Positions 62,904 to 64,000 of a stretch of 64,000 nt of DNA are shown piece after piece. Location: contig JAFYOU010000053.1 of NCBI GenBank assembly GCA_017560095.1, positions 1-64,000 of the forward strand. The letters are read 5' to 3'. The position numbers and the translations under genes are program-made. The stretch's first letter is position 1; each line of letters opens with the position of its first letter. Below the pieces are notes generated by a model. It had not been told where the DNA came from and did not search any database. It was given only the letters and a program-made list of their open reading frames with translations. Source of the DNA: Candidatus Gastranaerophilales bacterium (GTDB lineage Bacteria; Cyanobacteriota; Vampirovibrionia; Gastranaerophilales; Gastranaerophilaceae).

Positions 62904-63813
62904 AATAAAACATTATGATGATTTTCAATTGACCAATTTTAATACTTTGCGAATTAAATCAACCGCAAAGCAATTTTGGATGCCCGACAATTATGGAGAA
63001 ATGATTAGTCTTTTTAAAAAATTTAAAAATGAGACTCCAATTATAATTGGAAATGGTTCAAATATTTTATTTTCTTCAAAAGGAATAGAATCCCCAATAA
63101 TTTATACGGGAAATATTAAATCAAGTTTTATTTTGGGAAATATCATAGAAGTCGAAGCAGGTATTAAGGCGCAGAGATTATCTAAACTTGCGTATGAAAA
63201 AGGATTATCTGGTTTTGAATTTTTAATTGGGATTCCGGCTTCTTTGGGTGGTGCAATTTATATGAATGCAGGAGCGCATGGGCAAACTATAAGTGATTGT
63301 TTAATAAGTGCTAAAATATATGATTTTTCTAAAAACAAAACAATAATCCTCACAAAAGAAGAGCTTGGATTTTCGTATCGTCATTCAATTTTAAAAGAAA
63401 AACCATATATTTTATTAAGTGCTAAGTTTGAGCTTATTAAAAAACAAAAAGCTGAAATTAAAGCGCGCATGGATGAAAATTTGATTTTTAGAAAAAATCG
63501 TCAACCAAATTTAGCGCTTCCTAATGCTGGTTCTGTTTTCAAAAATCCTAATGATTGCGAGTTATCGGCAGGAGCTTTAATTGATAAATGTGGACTTCGA
63601 GGTTTTAGAATTGGAGATTGCGAAGTTTATGAAAATCATTGTAATTTTATAATCAATAAAGGAAATGCAACTAGTGTTGATTATACGAATATAGTTTTTG
63701 AAATATATTCTCGTGTTAAAGAAAAGTTTAATGTTGAATTAACGCCAGAGATTATTTATATTGGAAAAATGACGAAAGATGAAGAAAAAAAATGGAAAAT
63801 ATTGCTAAAATAA
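62884..63813 (+). CDS. murB: UDP-N-acetylenolpyruvoylglucosamine reductase
   Basis: FAD-dependent reduction giving UDP-MurNAc. FAD-binding segments IIGNGSNILFS and GIPASLGGAIYMNAGAHG, then SYRHSIL, and the catalytic Ser in PNAGSVFKNP are present. The start is GTG 62884 inside murC. 309 residues fits the type II form. The end overlaps the ddl start by 22 bases. Confidence 0.94.
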   Translation: MVCSQLEIKHYDDFQLTNFNTLRIKSTAKQFWMPDNYGEMISLFKKFKNETPIIIGNGSNILFSSKGIESPIIYTGNIKSSFILGNIIEVEAGIKAQRLSKLAYEKGLSGFEFLIGIPASLGGAIYMNAGAHGQTISDCLISAKIYDFSKNKTIILTKEELGFSYRHSILKEKPYILLSAKFELIKKQKAEIKARMDENLIFRKNRQPNLALPNAGSVFKNPNDCELSAGALIDKCGLRGFRIGDCEVYENHCNFIINKGNATSVDYTNIVFEIYSRVKEKFNVELTPEIIYIGKMTKDEEKKWKILLK

Positions 63814-64000
63814 ATAAAAATTCAAGAATTGCAGTTTTGTGCGGTGGACTTTCAAATGAAAGAGAAGTTTCTCTTCGTTCTGGAAGAAATGTTTTCAGAG
63901 CATTAATTGAATTAGGATACAAAGATGTAACTATGATTGATGTGGATAGAAATATAGCCTCAGTTTTAGTTGAGTCAAAAATTGAATATGTAATAAATGT
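63792..64000 (+). CDS. ddl: D-alanine--D-alanine ligase, 5' part (cut by window end)
   Basis: The frame starts at ATG 63792 inside murB and is open to the last base. The first 69 residues hold the ligase opening VLCGGLSNEREVSLRSG, the family's N-terminal glycine-rich motif. It joins D-Ala residues for the peptidoglycan stem. The GT2-murC-murB-ddl order continues a dcw-like cluster, which probably goes on with ftsQ or similar beyond the window. Confidence 0.88.
   Translation, partial: MENIAKINKNSRIAVLCGGLSNEREVSLRSGRNVFRALIELGYKDVTMIDVDRNIASVLVESKIEYVIN

Overview
The window is AT-rich bacterial chromosome. It mixes a cell envelope of Gram-negative type (MlaD/MCE protein, RND-TolC exporter, lipoprotein, flagellin) with a SpoIID-like protein, a standard primary sigma factor, FtsZ and an enoyl reductase of FabI type. 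Together with very low GC, two hypothetical proteins carrying a short N-terminal '(I)SF(S/R)' patch, and the gene content, this suggests a non-photosynthetic relative of cyanobacteria (Melainabacteria/Vampirovibrionia, probably gut Gastranaerophilales). That assignment is inference; no rRNA gene is present to confirm it. No tRNA, rRNA, CRISPR array or transposase was seen.

Layout. 1-362: gene-free block with several terminator-like hairpins. 0.36-11.1 kb: a large hypothetical protein, an alternative sigma factor, a glycosyltransferase broken at a T9 tract, an MCE protein, a DnaQ-like exonuclease with YlxR, a lipoprotein, a PHP phosphatase, QueF, and a divergent XRE/small-protein pair with four operator-like repeats. 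11.1-18.3 kb: rpoD, rlmB, a PilM-PilN-like fusion with a PilO-like partner, mtaB and ctpA. 18.4-21.7 kb: a flagellin of about 1,080 residues whose variable domain is built of RTX-type repeats, interrupted at a G8 tract. 21.9-34.9 kb: ilvD, small proteins, map, a radical SAM protein, ftsZ, a diguanylate cyclase, two TPR proteins and a GH57 branching enzyme. 35-49 kb: stand-alone AICAR-transformylase-like protein, MFS transporter, Fe-alcohol dehydrogenase, Hsp20, a PLP lyase, a second membrane glycosyltransferase, rpsU, clpB, a soluble FlhA cytoplasmic-domain protein and fabI. 49-64 kb: degenerate response regulator, RND efflux operon, MBL hydrolase, SpoIID protein, HU, a likely small RNA, yajQ, and a GT2-murC-murB-ddl run cut by the window end.

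Common themes. Genes are tightly packed and many terminators touch or overlap stop codons. Seven genes without a Shine-Dalgarno sequence have a TANAAT-like box exactly six bases before the start codon, which points to leaderless mRNAs. Two surface-related genes (flagellin, glycosyltransferase) are broken only at homopolymer tracts, which suggests phase variation or assembly error. Flagellin plus an FlhA-like soluble protein suggest a motile relative or a reworked export system.
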